Of a stretch of DNA of 64,000 bases, positions 36,886-45,884 are shown one piece after another. The position numbers and the translations under genes are program-made. Every line of letters begins with the position of its first letter. The stretch's first letter is position 1. Under the pieces are notes generated by a model that made no database searches, was not told where the DNA came from, and saw only the letters and a program-made list of their open reading frames with translations. Where the stretch lies: the NCBI GenBank assembly GCA_018268355.1, contig JAFDWR010000002.1, positions 1 through 64,000 of the forward strand, given 5' to 3'. Source of the stretch: Armatimonadota bacterium. GTDB lineage: Bacteria > Armatimonadota > Fimbriimonadia > Fimbriimonadales > Fimbriimonadaceae.

Positions 36886-38439
36886 ATGATCGAGTTTCAT
36901 GAGTACTCCGTCGTGTTTGCCGCGCTTTATCTGCGGGGCGGGCCTGCCTCTGGCTTGGTGGCGGGGGGCTTGCCGCGCGCCTCGGGGGCGCCCGAGGTCG
37001 AGCGGGCCTTACGGCGGCACGGCCTTGCGGCGGGTGAGCTTGGCTCGGTGCCGCGGGTGTTGCGCGAGGCTGGCATGTGGGTCGAGGCCGCGGTGCTAGA
37101 GTCGGCGGGGGTGCTCGCGGCCGCCGAGGCCCTCGTGCTCGCGGGCCGGGTGATGACGCCGTTCCTCGCGGGCGGGGCGGGCTATCTCTGGCCGTGGGGA
37201 GGCTTCGCGGGGTGCTCTTTGGGGGCTGGTGCTTGCAGTTCGCTGGGTTCTGGTGGTGGTTCGGGCGGTTCTTCGTCCGGTTCCTCTTTCGGGGGTTCTT
37301 CGGGGGCTGCTTCGGGCGGCTTTGGTTCGGGGGCGGGGGCCGCGCCTGCGGCTCCACGGTCGAGTCTTTCGGCGGGCTGGGGCGAGGCCTCCGGCACGGC
37401 GGGGCCCCCTGCGCTCTGGATGGAGGGTGAGTGGGCCCGGCCCCTCGCCGAGGGTGGCGCGGGGCTTCCCTCCCTCGTCGGGCCGGCGGTCGTGGTGGGG
37501 TCGCGGTGGTTGCCTTCAGATCGCCTCTCGGAGGGTTGTTCGGAGCGTTCTTCGGCTGGCTTTGCAGAGGCCGCCGCTGAGATGCGCTCCGGGGGTGCTT
37601 TCGCGGGTGCGTTTGAGGGGGCGTGTGCGGGGGCTTCGGGCGATGCTTCCTTGGGGGCCTTTGTGAGTGCTTGTGGGGGCGCCTCCGGGGATGCTTTTGA
37701 GGATGGCGGGTTGCCTTCGGGTGGTCCTCTGCGGCTTTGCTATGAGGTCGGCGCGGAGGTTCGGGCGTCGGGCTGGCTGCTTTCGGGAGGCGCGCCGGGC
37801 TGCGACGCCGCCGCTCTCGAGGGTGCGGCCGAGCGGGCGATCGCCCTTCTTCCCTGCGGCCTCGAGGCGAGCCGGTCGGGCTTCTTCGCCCGGGGCGCGC
37901 TTTCGCTCTCGGTCTGTGCGCCGGGGTCTCCGTTCTCCGCGGCCCAGGCGATGGAGCGCAATGCCCTTCTGTTCCGCGCCGCGCGGTGGGCCCTCGTCGG
38001 GCACTCCCGGTTCCGGCTCGGCGGGACGTGGGCGGGCGTCTCGGAGGCCCTGCGGGTGGGCGCTTGTCCGGTCTTTGTGGCGGGGGCGGGCGGCCCGTCG
38101 GGGCCGGTTTCTGCCGGGGCCGGGGGTGCTCCGGGGTCGTTTCCGGGTGGTTCGTTCTCGGGTGAGGCGTTCTATGAGGGGGCGTTCTCGGGGGGAGCTT
38201 CTGGCGGGTCGTTTGCCGGCGAGGCTGCGGGTGAGGCCGCCTTGGGCGCGGCGGTGCCCTTCTGCCCCGAGCATGCCCTCGCCCGGCGCGCCCTCCTTTC
38301 GCTCGGGGCGCGGCCCTTCGTCTCGGTCGCGGCCTGCGATGCCCTGGCCGCTGAGATCGCCTGTGGGCTCGCCAGCGTCCGCGCGCACCAGCTCTCCCTC
38401 GCGTTTGGCCCTCCTGGCCCTGCTTTGGGTTCCGCCTGA
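36886..38439 (+). CDS. dprA: DprA/Smf-like protein with Gly-rich insertions
   Basis: 517-residue protein. The conserved skeleton follows DprA (loads RecA on incoming ssDNA): PPALWMEGEW (PPxLyvrG equivalent, near 174), VVVGSR near 203-207, WLLSGGAPGCDAAALEGAAERAIALLPCG (SGxAxGiD variant, 297-324), MERNALLF (RNR-like, 356-363) and LGGTWAGVSEALRVGACPVF. Between these lie three low-complexity stretches of Gly/Ser/Ala (about 107-170, 212-282, 398-456) absent in ordinary DprA. The coding strand is unusually G-rich, with codons (GGG, TTC, GGT) unlike the neighbours. The C-terminal winged-helix domain of DprA is represented only weakly. No SD site; TATAAT 17 bases upstream. Two antisense frames are also open, discussed separately. 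Confidence 0.65.
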   Translation: MIEFHEYSVVFAALYLRGGPASGLVAGGLPRASGAPEVERALRRHGLAAGELGSVPRVLREAGMWVEAAVLESAGVLAAAEALVLAGRVMTPFLAGGAGYLWPWGGFAGCSLGAGACSSLGSGGGSGGSSSGSSFGGSSGAASGGFGSGAGAAPAAPRSSLSAGWGEASGTAGPPALWMEGEWARPLAEGGAGLPSLVGPAVVVGSRWLPSDRLSEGCSERSSAGFAEAAAEMRSGGAFAGAFEGACAGASGDASLGAFVSACGGASGDAFEDGGLPSGGPLRLCYEVGAEVRASGWLLSGGAPGCDAAALEGAAERAIALLPCGLEASRSGFFARGALSLSVCAPGSPFSAAQAMERNALLFRAARWALVGHSRFRLGGTWAGVSEALRVGACPVFVAGAGGPSGPVSAGAGGAPGSFPGGSFSGEAFYEGAFSGGASGGSFAGEAAGEAALGAAVPFCPEHALARRALLSLGARPFVSVAACDALAAEIACGLASVRAHQLSLAFGPPGPALGSA

Positions 38440-38466
38440 GCCTCCCTGCGCGGTAACCTTTCCGGC

Positions 38467-39498
38467 GTGAAGGCCATTGCAAAGACGCGACCGGCTCCAG
38501 GTGTAGAAATCGTTGACGTTCCCGAGCCGACCGTCGGTCCGGGGGAAGTGAAAATCAAGTTGGAGGCCGCCTCGGTTTGTGGCACGGACCTTCACATTTA
38601 CTCGTGGGATGATTGGGCCGCCGGCCGAATCAAGCCGCCCCGCATCATCGGCCACGAGTTCTGTGGAACGATCGTCGAGGTCGGCCCGGACGTCACCGAA
38701 CGCGCGGTGGGCGACTTCGTCGCAAGCGAATCGCACATTGTCCCGCGGTCATCGGCCTATCTCCAAGCAGGCCTCGGCCACGTCGCCCCCGAAACTTCCA
38801 TCCTCGGCGTCGATGTGGACGGCGGGTTTGCCGACTTCGTCGTTGTCCCCGTCGACAACGCCCGGCCCACCAGCCGCAGCATCCCGCCCAAGATCGCCTC
38901 GTTCCAAGATGCCCTCGGCAACGCGGTCCACACCGTGAACGACGGCCCCGTGGAAGGATGCGATCTCCTCATCACCGGCATGGGCCCGATCGGCCTCTTC
39001 TCGGTCGCGGTGGCGAAGGCCCTCGGCGCAAAGCGCATCGTGGTCACCGAGGTCAGCCCCTACCGCATCGGCCTCGCCGAGCAGATCGGCGCAGACGTCA
39101 TCCTCAACCCCGCCACCGACGACGTGGACGCCGCCCTCAGCCGACTCGCGCCCGATGGGTTCGACGGCACCCTTGAGATGTCCGGCCACCCGTCTTCCCT
39201 GCCCCTCGCGATCCGCCACACCAAGCCGGGCGGCCGCATCTCGCTCCTCGGCGTCTTCCCCCAAAACCAGCAGACCGTCGACCTCAATGCCCTGATCTTC
39301 AAGGGGATCCGCATGCAGGGCATCGTCGGGCGGAAGCTCTGGGAAACCTGGGACCAGATGGGCGAGCTGTTCAAGACAGGCAAGCTCAACCTCGACCCCG
39401 TGGTCACCCACCAGATGCACTTCACCGAGTTTGCAGATGCGATGGAGCTGATGAAGGCAGGCAGGGCGGGCAAGGTCGTCTTCACCTTCGACAACTAA
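38467..39498 (+). CDS. tdh: L-threonine 3-dehydrogenase-like zinc alcohol dehydrogenase
   Basis: 343-residue medium-chain dehydrogenase aligning with Tdh from end to end (PEPTVGPGEVKIKLEAASVCGTDLHIYSWDDWA..., GPIGLFSVAVAKALGAKRIVVTEV for NAD binding, FKGIRMQGIVGRKLWETWDQM). The catalytic zinc ligands are kept (C38 in SVCGTDLH, GHEFCG with H and E). The structural-zinc lobe CGHCRNCxxGxxHxC of Tdh is replaced by PRSSAYLQAGLGHVA, losing all four cysteines. GTG 38467 has TAACCT seven bases upstream (leaderless). No kbl gene next to it, so the substrate may not be threonine. Confidence 0.78.
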   Translation: MKAIAKTRPAPGVEIVDVPEPTVGPGEVKIKLEAASVCGTDLHIYSWDDWAAGRIKPPRIIGHEFCGTIVEVGPDVTERAVGDFVASESHIVPRSSAYLQAGLGHVAPETSILGVDVDGGFADFVVVPVDNARPTSRSIPPKIASFQDALGNAVHTVNDGPVEGCDLLITGMGPIGLFSVAVAKALGAKRIVVTEVSPYRIGLAEQIGADVILNPATDDVDAALSRLAPDGFDGTLEMSGHPSSLPLAIRHTKPGGRISLLGVFPQNQQTVDLNALIFKGIRMQGIVGRKLWETWDQMGELFKTGKLNLDPVVTHQMHFTEFADAMELMKAGRAGKVVFTFDN

Positions 39499-39514
39499 GG
39501 CCCGCAGAACGAAA

Positions 39515-39548
39515 ATCGGGTCCTGATTCGCAAGAACCAGGACCCGAT
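39515..39548. terminator. bidirectional terminator between tdh-like gene and atpG
   Basis: ATCGGGTCCTG (39515-39525) and CAGGACCCGAT (39538-39548) form an 11-base stem. On the plus strand GGCTTTTG follows, and on the minus strand TTTTCG, so it can serve both convergent transcripts. Confidence 0.88.
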
Positions 39549-39569
39549 GGCTTTTGAAAACGAAGAGCG

Positions 39570-40424
39570 TTAGCTCTTGAGCGCTTCCGCACCGCCGACG
39601 ACTTCGAGGATCTCCTTCGTGATGCCCGCTTGGCGTTCGCGGTTCGCCTTGAGGGTGAGCGAGTTGATCATCTTGCCCGCGTTGTCGGTCGCCGACGTCA
39701 TCGCGGTCATGCGCGCGCCGAACTCCGACGCGGTGCTTTCCAGCATCGACTGCCAGACGAGGGTCTGGAAGTAGCGCGGAAGGAGGGCACCGAGCAGCGA
39801 GGCCGAATCCGGCTCGAAGCGGTAGTCGCCCGAAACGCCGCCCTCGGAAACCGGGGCTTCGATCGGAGCAAGCTGGACGACCTGCGGAGTCTGCCGAATC
39901 GCGGAGAAGAAGCGAGCGTAGATGACGTAAACCGCATCCACTTCGCCGTTCTCGAACATCTGGCGAGCCTTTCGGGTCACCTGGACCGCGTCGGAGAGGC
40001 GGGCACCGCTCGAAGGGACCGTCACCGATTCCTCGATCGAATAGCCGCGCTTCGAGAAGAACTGAGTGCCCTTCTTGCCCACCGTGATCATCGTCACCGG
40101 AACCGTCTGCGACTTGATGAAGTCGGCCGCACGACGGATGAGCGACGTGTTGTAAGCGCCGGCAAGGCCGCGGTCCGAGGTGATGAGGATCACGAGGATC
40201 CGCTTCACTTCGCGCTTCTCCATCAGCGGGTGGCTCGGCAGGTTACCGCCACTTGCCAACGACTGCATGAACTCGCGCATCTTGTCCGCGTACGGTCGGG
40301 CCTCAAGCACCCGGTCGGTCGCTCGCTTCAAACGTGCCGCCGAAACCAGCTTCATCGCTCGCGTGATCTGCTGGATATTCTTGGCGGCGCGGATGCGCTG
40401 TCGAATCTGCTTTAGCGTGGCCAT
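39570..40424 (-). CDS. atpG: ATP synthase gamma subunit
   Basis: 284-residue F1 gamma: MATLKQIRQRIRAAKNIQQITRAMKLVSAARL is the signature N-terminal coiled coil, then LVILITSDRGLAGAYNTSL and the C-terminal helix ESTASEFGARMTAMTSATDNAGKMINSLTLKANRERQAGITKEILEVVGGAEAL. It forms the rotating shaft in the F1 head. Last gene of the atp operon (22 bases after atpA), ending at a bidirectional terminator. The beta and epsilon genes normally following are absent here. Confidence 0.98.
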   Translation of the reverse strand: MATLKQIRQRIRAAKNIQQITRAMKLVSAARLKRATDRVLEARPYADKMREFMQSLASGGNLPSHPLMEKREVKRILVILITSDRGLAGAYNTSLIRRAADFIKSQTVPVTMITVGKKGTQFFSKRGYSIEESVTVPSSGARLSDAVQVTRKARQMFENGEVDAVYVIYARFFSAIRQTPQVVQLAPIEAPVSEGGVSGDYRFEPDSASLLGALLPRYFQTLVWQSMLESTASEFGARMTAMTSATDNAGKMINSLTLKANRERQAGITKEILEVVGGAEALKS

Positions 40425-40446
40425 AGACTTGTGTTAAGCGGAATCC

Positions 40447-41973
<1,527 letters not shown>

Positions 41974-41994
41974 GGCGTTGTTTTTAGGGGTGGG

Positions 41995-42549
41995 TTAGGC
42001 TTGCTTGAGAACGTCGTGGCGGAGCGTGTCGCGGAGCTTTCGCATTTGCCCCTTGACCGTTCCATCGAGAACAAAATTGCCGTAGGTGACTCGGATGCCA
42101 CCGACGATGCCGGCGTCGACGACATAGACGGGTTCAATCGTCGAGCCGAGCGCCTTGGTGAGCTTCATTTCGAGCGCTTGCTTCTGGCCAGGCTCAAGCT
42201 CAATCGCACTTTCAACGTGGACCGAAAGGCTGTTGTCGGCCACTCGTCGAAGGCGGGTGAACTCATCGCGGACGCCTTCGATTTCCTGGGCGCGGCCCTT
42301 GCGCACGATCAACCGAAGGGCGGCCATGCTCACGGCGGTGACGCGGTCGGAGAAAACCTTCGTGAGGATCTTCTCCTTGTCCGGCAGTCCGACGTAGGGG
42401 CTGAGCAGGAAGTCGCGCACGGTCGAGTCGCCCTGAAGGACGCGCCCGATGCCGGTGAAATCGGCTTCGACGGCGTTGACCATGTTGGCCTCCTTGGCTG
42501 CCGAGTAAAGCGCGGCAGCGTACCGTCGGGCGACGCGAGAGTCGGTCAT
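41995..42549 (-). CDS. atpH: ATP synthase delta subunit
   Basis: 184-residue F1 delta (OSCP): N-terminal helical domain with VARRYAAALYSAAKEAN, and C-terminal segment EPVYVVDAGIVGGIRVTYGNFVLDGTVKGQMRKLRDTL with the conserved GGi.v..g....D.S...l..l pattern. Ends just before atpA and starts two bases after atpF. Links F1 to the b-subunit stalk. Confidence 0.96.
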   Translation of the reverse strand: MTDSRVARRYAAALYSAAKEANMVNAVEADFTGIGRVLQGDSTVRDFLLSPYVGLPDKEKILTKVFSDRVTAVSMAALRLIVRKGRAQEIEGVRDEFTRLRRVADNSLSVHVESAIELEPGQKQALEMKLTKALGSTIEPVYVVDAGIVGGIRVTYGNFVLDGTVKGQMRKLRDTLRHDVLKQA

Positions 42550-42551
42550 GG

Positions 42552-43148
42552 TTAGCGGCTCACCTCGGCGGTGCTAATGAAGTCGTCGACCAGCTTTCGG
42601 TTGCGGTCGTTGTTCATGTTCTCGCCGACGACCTTTTCGGCCGCGAGGAGCGAGAGGTCGACCACCTGGCTGCGGATGTCGGTGAGAGCCTTGGCGCGGC
42701 TGGCTTCGATCTCTTCATTTGCCTTCTTGACCATCGAGTCGGCCTTTTCGGTCGCTTCGGCAAGAAGGGTCTGGCGAAGGTTCTGCGCTTCCTTGATCGA
42801 AGACTGAATCTGTTCGCGAGCGTTCGCTTCGGTGTCAGCGAGTCGCTTTTCGTAGTCTGAACGCATCTTGCCCATCTCGGACTTCAGGTTCTCGGCTTCG
42901 GTGAAGGTCGACTCGAGCTCCGAGTTGCGGCTGTCAATCGCTTCCTTGAGCGGCTTGACGTAAAACGTATCGATCACCGGGAAAAGGGCCAGGAAAACGC
43001 CGATGGTGGCAATGGTCATCCCAAGGTCAAGGGGAATGCCCATTTCGGCAACCTTATCCAAGAAGCCGAGGTGGACGTTGTGGCTAAACCACACGCCGCC
43101 GACCATCAGGCCCAATCCGATGACGAGAAAAGTGAGAATGCGTCCCAT
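42552..43148 (-). CDS. atpF: ATP synthase b subunit with extra N-terminal membrane helix
   Basis: 198-residue b subunit. Unusually it has two hydrophobic stretches: LTFLVIGLGLMVGGVWF (about 4-20) and TIATIGVFLALFPVIDTFYVKPL (about 45-67), the latter being the normal b helix followed by the long amphipathic stalk (LKEAIDSRNSELESTFTEAENLKSEMGKMRSDYEKRL..., 70-190). Family members of about 160 residues have one. The first segment might be a cleaved signal or a second anchor. Preceded by an 11-base stem-loop after atpE, and followed within 2 bases by atpH. Confidence 0.94.
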   Translation of the reverse strand: MGRILTFLVIGLGLMVGGVWFSHNVHLGFLDKVAEMGIPLDLGMTIATIGVFLALFPVIDTFYVKPLKEAIDSRNSELESTFTEAENLKSEMGKMRSDYEKRLADTEANAREQIQSSIKEAQNLRQTLLAEATEKADSMVKKANEEIEASRAKALTDIRSQVVDLSLLAAEKVVGENMNNDRNRKLVDDFISTAEVSR

Positions 43149-43171
43149 GTGAAACTGGTTCTAGTGTTGTG

Positions 43172-43197
43172 TTGGGAGCGGCTTGCGCCGCTCCCAA
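43172..43197 (-). other. intercistronic stem-loop between atpE and atpF
   Basis: TTGGGAGCGGC and GCCGCTCCCAA are perfectly complementary over 11 bases around a 4-base loop. No T-run follows on the minus strand. In other bacteria a hairpin downstream of atpE stabilises the mRNA for the c subunit, which is needed in many copies per complex; a similar role is inferred. Confidence 0.7.
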
Positions 43198-43209
43198 GAA
43201 TGACGAGTC

Positions 43210-43407
43210 TTACTTAGCCGAGCTGATACCGACGAAGACGGTGAGAAGGAAGACGAGTTCGACGAACGCAAGCGCGATGATCATCGCCGTTTGCAGCTTG
43301 CCGATGGCTTCCGGCTGGCGGGACATGCCCGTCATAGCACCGTAACCGATAAGACCGAGACCGATGGCAACGCCCATAGCGGCGATACCGAGACCAATGA
43401 TGCCCAT
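43210..43407 (-). CDS. atpE: ATP synthase c subunit
   Basis: 65-residue proteolipid with two membrane helices and a polar loop SRQPEA with R30. The second helix carries the ion-binding carboxylate E50 in ALAFVELVFLL. The absence of the Gln/Ser coordination set suggests proton rather than sodium coupling, as inference. It is at the short end for c subunits. AGGAG lies about 14 bases upstream in an A-rich leader, typical of strong translation. Adjacent hairpin downstream. Confidence 0.96.
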   Translation of the reverse strand: MGIIGLGIAAMGVAIGLGLIGYGAMTGMSRQPEAIGKLQTAMIIALAFVELVFLLTVFVGISSAK

Positions 43408-43472
43408 TTTCTTTTTGTGTTTCTCCTAGAGTTGTTTGCTTGTTCTGAGTTCAGTAAGTCGTTGATTTGGCG

Positions 43473-44237
43473 TTAGGCGTGAGCCGCTTCGCCGTGGCCG
43501 TCGCCATGCTCGTGGTCGTCGTGGTGACCGGTGACGAGGCCGAGGTAGACGCAGGTGAGAAGGCAGAAGATCATCGCCTGGACGAGGACGGTCAGGAGCT
43601 TGATCGGAAGCAGGAACTCACCGGCCGCGATGTAAAACTTTTCCGTCAGGTGGTTGATCGCTTCAACCGCCTGGTGCCCACCGTGGATGTTTCCGTAAAG
43701 TCGGAGGGTGAGCGAGACGTTCTTCATCAGCTCGGAAACGAGCTCAATGCAGAAGATGATCGGCGTGATCAGGACGGCGAGAACGCCCGGGAGCTTCGGT
43801 CCTGCGAAGTGGCTGATGTGTCCGAGGACGCCGTTTGCCCTTGCGCCTTCATATTGGACATAGCCAAAGACGATGAGCGCCATGCCGAGGTTGAACCCGA
43901 CGACCGCAGTCGGCGTGAGCGGGAAGAAGAGGCCGACGAGGTTCGCGAAGAAGATGACGAGCCAGAAGGTCACGAGCATCGGAACGTACTTCCGACCGTG
44001 GGAACCAATCGTGTTCACCGCCATGTTCTCAAGGAAGAGATAAAGCTGCTCGAACGTGCCGGTGACGAAGTTCTTGAACACTCGCTGCCCAAAGCCCTTC
44101 TTGGCCATGCTCAAGTAGATGAACATTGCGATGAGGACGACGCCGAGGTAAACGCCCACTCCGGCGATCGTGACGGTGTGCTCACCGCCCTCTGCCGAGG
44201 CAAGGCGCGAGGCATGGTTCAAAAGAAGGCTGTCCAT
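43473..44237 (-). CDS. atpB: ATP synthase a subunit
   Basis: 254-residue F0 a subunit with five or six helices. Key segments: NHASRLASAEGG at the N-terminus, SHGRKYVPMLVTFWLVIFFANLVGLF, PGVLAVLITPIIFCIELVSELMKNVSLTLRLYGNI, with the essential Arg in SLTLRLYGN, and VLVQAMIFCLLTCVYLGLVTGH. A His-rich tail (HHDDHEHGDGHGEAAHA) ends the protein. ATG 44237 chosen by family fit; an upstream open frame extension is Arg-rich and not family-like. Preceded by a promoter and a small hairpin. Confidence 0.95.
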   Translation of the reverse strand: MDSLLLNHASRLASAEGGEHTVTIAGVGVYLGVVLIAMFIYLSMAKKGFGQRVFKNFVTGTFEQLYLFLENMAVNTIGSHGRKYVPMLVTFWLVIFFANLVGLFFPLTPTAVVGFNLGMALIVFGYVQYEGARANGVLGHISHFAGPKLPGVLAVLITPIIFCIELVSELMKNVSLTLRLYGNIHGGHQAVEAINHLTEKFYIAAGEFLLPIKLLTVLVQAMIFCLLTCVYLGLVTGHHDDHEHGDGHGEAAHA

Positions 44238-44270
44238 AAGGGCGCGACGCCGTCTCCGGCGTTGGCGGGA

Positions 44271-44300
44271 AGTATACCTAGCCCTTTTCGGCGATGTCAG
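44271..44300 (-). promoter_or_regulatory. promoter of atpB-E-F-H-A-G
   Basis: CTGACA (44300-44295), an 18-base spacer and TATACT (44276-44271) on the minus strand, overlapping the end of atpZ. The leader of about 27 bases contains ACGCCG-GAGA-CGGCGT (a 6-base stem with GAGA tetraloop, 44246-44262). Confidence 0.65.
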
Positions 44301-44761
44301 CCCTTTTCGTTGGTCATTCTTATCGCAAGAAATACGCCCACGCCGAGCCCCACCGTTGCACCAATTCCAGGACCGGCGGCAAATCCCAGCCACTTCTGGA
44401 GGCCAAGGCCAAGGAGCAGTCCGGCGATGGCGCCACCGATCACCGAGTAGCCAATCGCGAACCCTTGGGCGAGGCCGTTGTTGCCGCCAATTTCCTCAGG
44501 CTTCTTCAGCGCGGCCACGTGGGGACGCTTGTAATCCCAGTCCGGCACTTCGGGCAGGGGCGCACCCGCCGCCTTCGCCACCTTTTCTTCCAGCGCGGCA
44601 CGCTTGGCTTCAATCGCGTCGACCTCGGGCGAGTCGGGCAGCTGTAGGTGCTCGTCCGAGCCGTTCAGAAGGGCCTCCATCTTCTGATAGATTTCCCTCT
44701 CGCGCTCGGTCAGCTCTTCTTCACCGTGGGGGTTCGGTTCAGGTTTCGATTCATCAGCCAC
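44297..44761 (-). CDS. atpZ: AtpZ/AtpI-like ATP synthase accessory protein
   Basis: 154-residue protein: an acidic, helical cytoplasmic N-terminus (about 1-95), then two membrane helices with glycine zippers (GFAIGYSVIGGAIAGLLLGLG and GPGIGATVGLGVGVFLAI), the arrangement of AtpZ/AtpI that assists assembly of the c ring or transports Mg2+. The N-terminal part is longer than usual. Start is GTG 44761 with TACAAT six bases upstream (leaderless). First gene of the atp cluster; atpB has its own promoter. Confidence 0.82.
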   Translation of the reverse strand: MADESKPEPNPHGEEELTEREREIYQKMEALLNGSDEHLQLPDSPEVDAIEAKRAALEEKVAKAAGAPLPEVPDWDYKRPHVAALKKPEEIGGNNGLAQGFAIGYSVIGGAIAGLLLGLGLQKWLGFAAGPGIGATVGLGVGVFLAIRMTNEKG

Positions 44762-44833
44762 GACTCCATTGTATCAGCCCTGGTTTCACCACTCCATCGA
44801 AGCCAACCGGCCCGATGAGCCGTCAGCACCACT

Positions 44834-45316
44834 ATGAGGAGACTTTTTATCGTGGCTGCCGCTTGTGTCGCCCTTCTTGTTTCGGCGGTCGCGCTCTCGC
44901 CCAACGCACGTGGCCAAGTTGCCACCGACGCCATCGACGGTCCTGCTCTCGCCAAGATCCTCACCGACTTGAAGATGGAGCCGAAGAACATCGCCGAGGA
45001 AGGCGAAAAGCCGCTCTTTGCCTTCGACATCAAGACGGAGAAGTTCAATGTGCCGATGGTGGCAGAGGTCAGCTCGAGCGGACGCTACATCTGGCTGACT
45101 TGCACCCTGAAGGAGGACGCGCGGACCTCGGATTCGATGTCGATCCTGCGTGCGATTGGCGACATCCAGCCCACCCACCTTTGGGTGACCAAGTCGAACC
45201 GGCTGAAAATGGGCCTCTCGATCGACAACCGCGGCGTGAACGCCACCGTCGTGAAGTTCGTGCTCGACAAGCTGGCCGACGACCTCGAAAAGACGTCGTC
45301 GATCTGGGCTCGCTGA
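44834..45316 (+). CDS. YbjN-like secreted protein
   Basis: 160-residue protein with a signal peptide (MRRLFIVAAACVALLVSAVALSPNARGQ). The mature part resembles the YbjN fold (bacterial sensory-transduction regulator-like / type III secretion chaperone-like): PLFAFDIKTEKFNVPMVAEVSSSGRYIWLTC, LRAIGDIQPTHLWVTKSNRLKMGLSIDNRG, VVKFVLDKLADDLEKTSSIW. Such proteins are usually cytosolic, so a secreted one is somewhat unusual. Divergent from atpZ; ends at the terminator shared with trxA. Confidence 0.6.
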   Translation: MRRLFIVAAACVALLVSAVALSPNARGQVATDAIDGPALAKILTDLKMEPKNIAEEGEKPLFAFDIKTEKFNVPMVAEVSSSGRYIWLTCTLKEDARTSDSMSILRAIGDIQPTHLWVTKSNRLKMGLSIDNRGVNATVVKFVLDKLADDLEKTSSIWAR

Positions 45317-45328
45317 GCCTGACAAACA

Positions 45329-45367
45329 AGAAAGGTCCGGGAGCCATTGCGGTTCCCGGACCTTTCT
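45329..45367. terminator. bidirectional terminator between the YbjN-like gene and trxA
   Basis: AGAAAGGTCCGGGA (45329-45342) and TCCCGGACCTTTCT (45354-45367) form a perfect 14-base stem. Runs of A on the left and T on the right side in each orientation let it serve both convergent genes. Confidence 0.85.
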
Positions 45368-45382
45368 GCTGATCGTTTGAGC

Positions 45383-45706
45383 TTAGAGCGCGCGGTCGAT
45401 GAGCGCAGCAATGTGAGGCTTGGGAGCCGCGCCGACCATCTGGTCCACGACCTTGCCACCCTTGAAGACGAGCAGCGCGGGGATGCTCATCACGCCGTAG
45501 TTCGAGGCGAGGTCGCCGTCGTTGTCCACGTTCACCTTGAAGACCTTGGCGCGTCCGGCATATTCGGTGGCGAGCTCTTCGATGGCAGGGCCAATCGCCT
45601 TGCACGGGCCACACCACTCTGCCCAAAAGTCGACGAGAACGGGGACGTCCGAGTTCAGAACCTTGTCGTTGAACTCGCTGCTGCTAACCGAAAGATTGGA
45701 TGCCAT
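45383..45706 (-). CDS. trxA: thioredoxin
   Basis: 107-residue thioredoxin with the active site WCGPC (C32, C35), cis-proline in SIPALLVFKGGK and the standard length. General disulfide reductase of the cytosol. GGAG lies 12 bases upstream of ATG 45706 in an A-rich leader. Single gene; divergent from the Gly-rich secreted protein. Confidence 0.98.
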   Translation of the reverse strand: MASNLSVSSSEFNDKVLNSDVPVLVDFWAEWCGPCKAIGPAIEELATEYAGRAKVFKVNVDNDGDLASNYGVMSIPALLVFKGGKVVDQMVGAAPKPHIAALIDRAL

Positions 45707-45828
45707 GTTGTTTTTTTACTCCGAAACCGTGTGGATCGTGCGGGAAATCTACCCGTTGAATGCTCCTCCGCGCCGGTTGGTTTCCAATCACGCGGAAAGT
45801 CGTAACATTTCTAGGCCCGGATATCGTC

Positions 45829-45834
45829 TACAAT
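45829..45834 (+). promoter_or_regulatory. candidate -10 box of the Gly-rich protein gene
   Basis: TACAAT lies 50 bases before the GTG start; no clear -35 partner. The leader includes a short TCCTG / CAGGA stem-loop and a good ribosome binding site (GGAGGA). The remaining part of the gap 45707-45828 shows nothing recognisable. Confidence 0.35.
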
Positions 45835-45884
45835 TGCAGACTCCTGTTTAGAAAGCAGGAAGCCTCTGGAGGATTCTCGAAACG

